This document shows, in pieces, positions 62,408 to 64,000 of a stretch of DNA of 64,000 nt. Source of the stretch: an uncultured bacterium (lineage in GTDB: Bacteria > Myxococcota_A > Polyangia > Polyangiales > Houyiibacteriaceae); assembly GCA_938024995.1 (NCBI GenBank), contig CALJDU010000015.1:83509-147508 (forward strand), read 5' to 3'. A model generated the notes under the pieces. That model was not told the origin of the DNA. It made no database searches and saw only the letters and a list, made by a program, of their open reading frames with translations. Within the stretch, counting starts at the first letter, position 1. The number at the start of each line of letters is the position of its first letter. Both the position numbers and the translations under genes were made by a program.

Positions 62408-64000
62408 ATGGCGACCAAGAAGAAGCCGACCAAGAAGCGCAGCACAAAGAAAAAGAGCGCGAAGCGGACCACGAAGCGGACGCGCGTGAAGATGCGCCAA
62501 GAGAGCGACTCGATGGGTGTCGTGATGGTCCCGGCGGATCGCTACTACGGCGCGCAGACGATGCGCAGCAAGCGGAACTTCCCGATCGGTGACGAGACCA
62601 TGCCGCGCGAGATCATCCGCGCATACGGCGTGCTCAAGAAGGCCGCGGCGCTCACGAACCACGCGCTCGACAACCTGCCGGAGGACATCTGCGACCTCGT
62701 GGTCCGCGCCGCCGACGAAGTCATCGCGGGCAAGCTCGACGATCACTTCCCGTTGGTGGTTTGGCAGACCGGGTCCGGTACCCAGTCGAACATGAACGTG
62801 AACGAGGTCATTAGTAACCGCGCCATCGAGCTCGCGGGCGGGGTGCGCGGGAGCAAGACGCCGGTTCACCCGAACGACCACGTAAACCGTTCGCAGTCGA
62901 GCAACGACACCTTCCCGACGGCCATGCACATCGCTGCGGTCGTCGCGATCGAGGACGAGCTCCTGCCCAAGGTGCGAAAGCTGAGGGACACGCTCGCGGA
63001 CAAGAGCCATACCTTCCGCAACATCGTGAAGATCGGCCGTACGCATTTGCAAGACGCGACGCCGCTCACGCTTGGCCAAGAGATCTCCGGCTGGGTCGCG
63101 CAGCTTGACCACGCGCTCGGCGCGATCGAGGCCGCGACCTCGCCCCTTCGCGAGCTCGCGCTCGGCGGCACCGCGGTCGGGACGGGGTTGAACACGCACC
63201 CCGCCTACGCGGGTCTGGTCGCGGAGAAGATCGCGGAGCTCACGAAGAAGAGCTTCGTGACCGCGCCGAACAAGTTCGCGGCGCTGGCGGCGCATGACGC
63301 TTACGTGGGCATGGCGGGCGCGCTCAGTCAGCTGGCCGGCGCGTGCATGAAGATCGCGAACGATGTTCGCTGGCTCGCCTCGGGTCCGCGCTCGGGGATC
63401 GGCGAGATCAGCATCCCCGCGAACGAGCCGGGAAGCTCGATCATGCCTGGCAAGGTCAACCCAACGCAGTGTGAAGCGCTGACGATGGTGTGTTGTCAGG
63501 TGTTCGGGAACGCGACCGCGATCACGGTGGCGGGCAGCCAGGGCAACTTCGAGCTGAACGTCTACAAGCCGGTGATGGCGTACAACCTGCTGCAGTCGAT
63601 CCGGTTGCTGGGGGATGGCTGCGCCTCGTTTGATGAGCGCTGCGCGCAGGGCCTCAAGGCCAACCGGGCGGAGCTGGACGCGAAGATGAAGCGCAGCTTG
63701 ATGCTGGTCACCGCGCTCAACCCGCACATCGGTTACGACAACGCTGCGAAGGTCGCCAAGCGCGCCTTCAAGAAGAACGCGACGCTGCGCGAGACGGTGG
63801 TCGAGCTGAAGCTGATGACCGAAGAAGAGTTCGACGGCGCCGTGAAGCCGAAGGCGATGACGCGGCCGATGAAGGTTCGCAAGAAGAAGACGGCCAAGAA
63901 GGTCGCGAAGAAGAAGACGGCCAAGAAGGTCGCGAAGAAGAAGACGGCCAAGAAGGTCGCGAAGAAGAAGACGGCCAAGAAGGTCGCGAAGAAGAAGACG
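62408..64000 (+). CDS. fumC: Class II fumarate hydratase with lysine-rich tails (3' end outside window)
   Basis: At least 531 residues; the frame is open to the last base. GAGAGG precedes the ATG. The core (about 35-485) is Fum[48 protein letters not shown] and the superfamily signature [11 protein letters not shown] (342-352). It hydrates fumarate to malate in the TCA cycle. Class II fumarase rather than aspartase is preferred because of [14 protein letters not shown]. Unusual: residues 1-33 are a Lys/Arg tail ([19 protein letters not shown] ...) and from 492 the protein continues into repeats of KKKTAKKVA, like histone H1 tails. E. coli FumC ends near the core. The tails may bind DNA or RNA. 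Confidence 0.9.
   Translation, partial: MATKKKPTKKRSTKKKSAKRTTKRTRVKMRQESDSMGVVMVPADRYYGAQTMRSKRNFPIGDETMPREIIRAYGVLKKAAALTNHALDNLPEDICDLVVRAADEVIAGKLDDHFPLVVWQTGSGTQSNMNVNEVISNRAIELAGGVRGSKTPVHPNDHVNRSQSSNDTFPTAMHIAAVVAIEDELLPKVRKLRDTLADKSHTFRNIVKIGRTHLQDATPLTLGQEISGWVAQLDHALGAIEAATSPLRELALGGTAVGTGLNTHPAYAGLVAEKIAELTKKSFVTAPNKFAALAAHDAYVGMAGALSQLAGACMKIANDVRWLASGPRSGIGEISIPANEPGSSIMPGKVNPTQCEALTMVCCQVFGNATAITVAGSQGNFELNVYKPVMAYNLLQSIRLLGDGCASFDERCAQGLKANRAELDAKMKRSLMLVTALNPHIGYDNAAKVAKRAFKKNATLRETVVELKLMTEEEFDGAVKPKAMTRPMKVRKKKTAKKVAKKKTAKKVAKKKTAKKVAKKKTAKKVAKKKT
63881..64000 (+). repeat. Perfect 27-bp tandem repeats encoding the KKKTAKKVA tail
   Basis: Four identical 27-bp copies (63881-63907, 63908-63934, 63935-63961, 63962-63988) plus 12 bases of a fifth run to the window end. 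Each unit encodes KKKTAKKVA in the fumarase frame. The lack of any synonymous change implies recent expansion or ongoing homogenisation. Confidence 0.95.

Noticed and set aside
62309..63727. 472-codon minus-strand frame across fumC
   Set aside because: The plus strand encodes a full fumarase with catalytic signatures; the antisense product is Arg/Val-rich and shares no motif.
63881..64000. CRISPR-like repeat array
   Set aside because: The repeats are directly adjacent without spacers and encode a continuous protein tail.
62408..64000. Aspartate ammonia-lyase instead of fumarase
   Set aside because: The blocks [17 protein letters not shown] and [10 protein letters not shown] fit class II fumarase better, although the superfamily signature alone is shared.

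Overview
The window is strongly GC-rich, with very dense coding on both strands and short intergenic gaps. It looks like chromosome from a member of the Myxococcota (former Deltaproteobacteria), probably a Polyangia/Sandaracinus-like lineage. The evidence is a set of large secreted lipoproteins with calcium-binding thrombospondin type 3 (TSP3) repeats, Cys/Asp-rich repeats, an IgGFc-binding-type domain, a MYXO-CTERM-like C-terminus, an ERG4/ERG24-type sterol reductase and lysine-rich protein tails. No rRNA, tRNA, CRISPR array, prophage or IS element was recognised. The family-level placement is inference.

Layout. 1-205: 3' end of an RluA-type pseudouridine synthase. 457-5467: two tandem TSP3 + vWA lipoproteins. 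5572-9801: a leftward block with a TetR regulator, a DUF2293 protein, a CFA-synthase-like methyltransferase, a small unknown protein and a sterol reductase. 9918-15356: an IgGFc-binding-type lipoprotein, two paralogous DnaJ-zinc-finger-only proteins, a TesB-like thioesterase and a SRPBCC protein. 15470-20620: monomeric isocitrate dehydrogenase, an unknown protein, and a divergent HchA/LysR pair. 20687-23276: a three-gene ABC-2 transporter operon. 23296-31734: two lipoproteins, a leucine-rich-repeat-like protein and a 1377-residue cysteine-rich/TSP3 surface protein. 31827-36221: a small YbjN/CesT-like protein, a DUF4126 membrane protein and a P-type-ATPase-like protein that has lost its catalytic motifs. 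36284-39033: argH-lysA. 39042-43883: dynamin-like GTPase with M48 protease, a short asparaginase and a beta-propeller-like lipoprotein. 43967-53054: three overlapping genes for ClpA/B-like AAA+ proteins. 53148-64000: a small membrane protein, a class V aminotransferase-fold enzyme, an L,D-transpeptidase facing an esterase/extensin-like fusion, a membrane protein, a repeat lipoprotein and a class II fumarase with histone-H1-like lysine tails that runs off the window.

The strongest candidates for undescribed biology are as follows. (1) The three-gene Clp operon: all three D1 ATPase modules lack the arginine finger, all three D2 modules look intact, and two proteins end in a domain resembling the PCRF domain of peptide-chain release factors. 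This suggests an unfoldase acting on ribosomes or translation products. (2) The pseudo-P-type ATPase with an N-terminal YHS/TRASH-like metal-binding motif. (3) The fumarase with lysine-rich tails at both ends, the C-terminal one encoded by perfect 27-bp tandem repeats. (4) A recurring extended -10 promoter motif placed so close to start codons that several mRNAs should be leaderless or nearly so.
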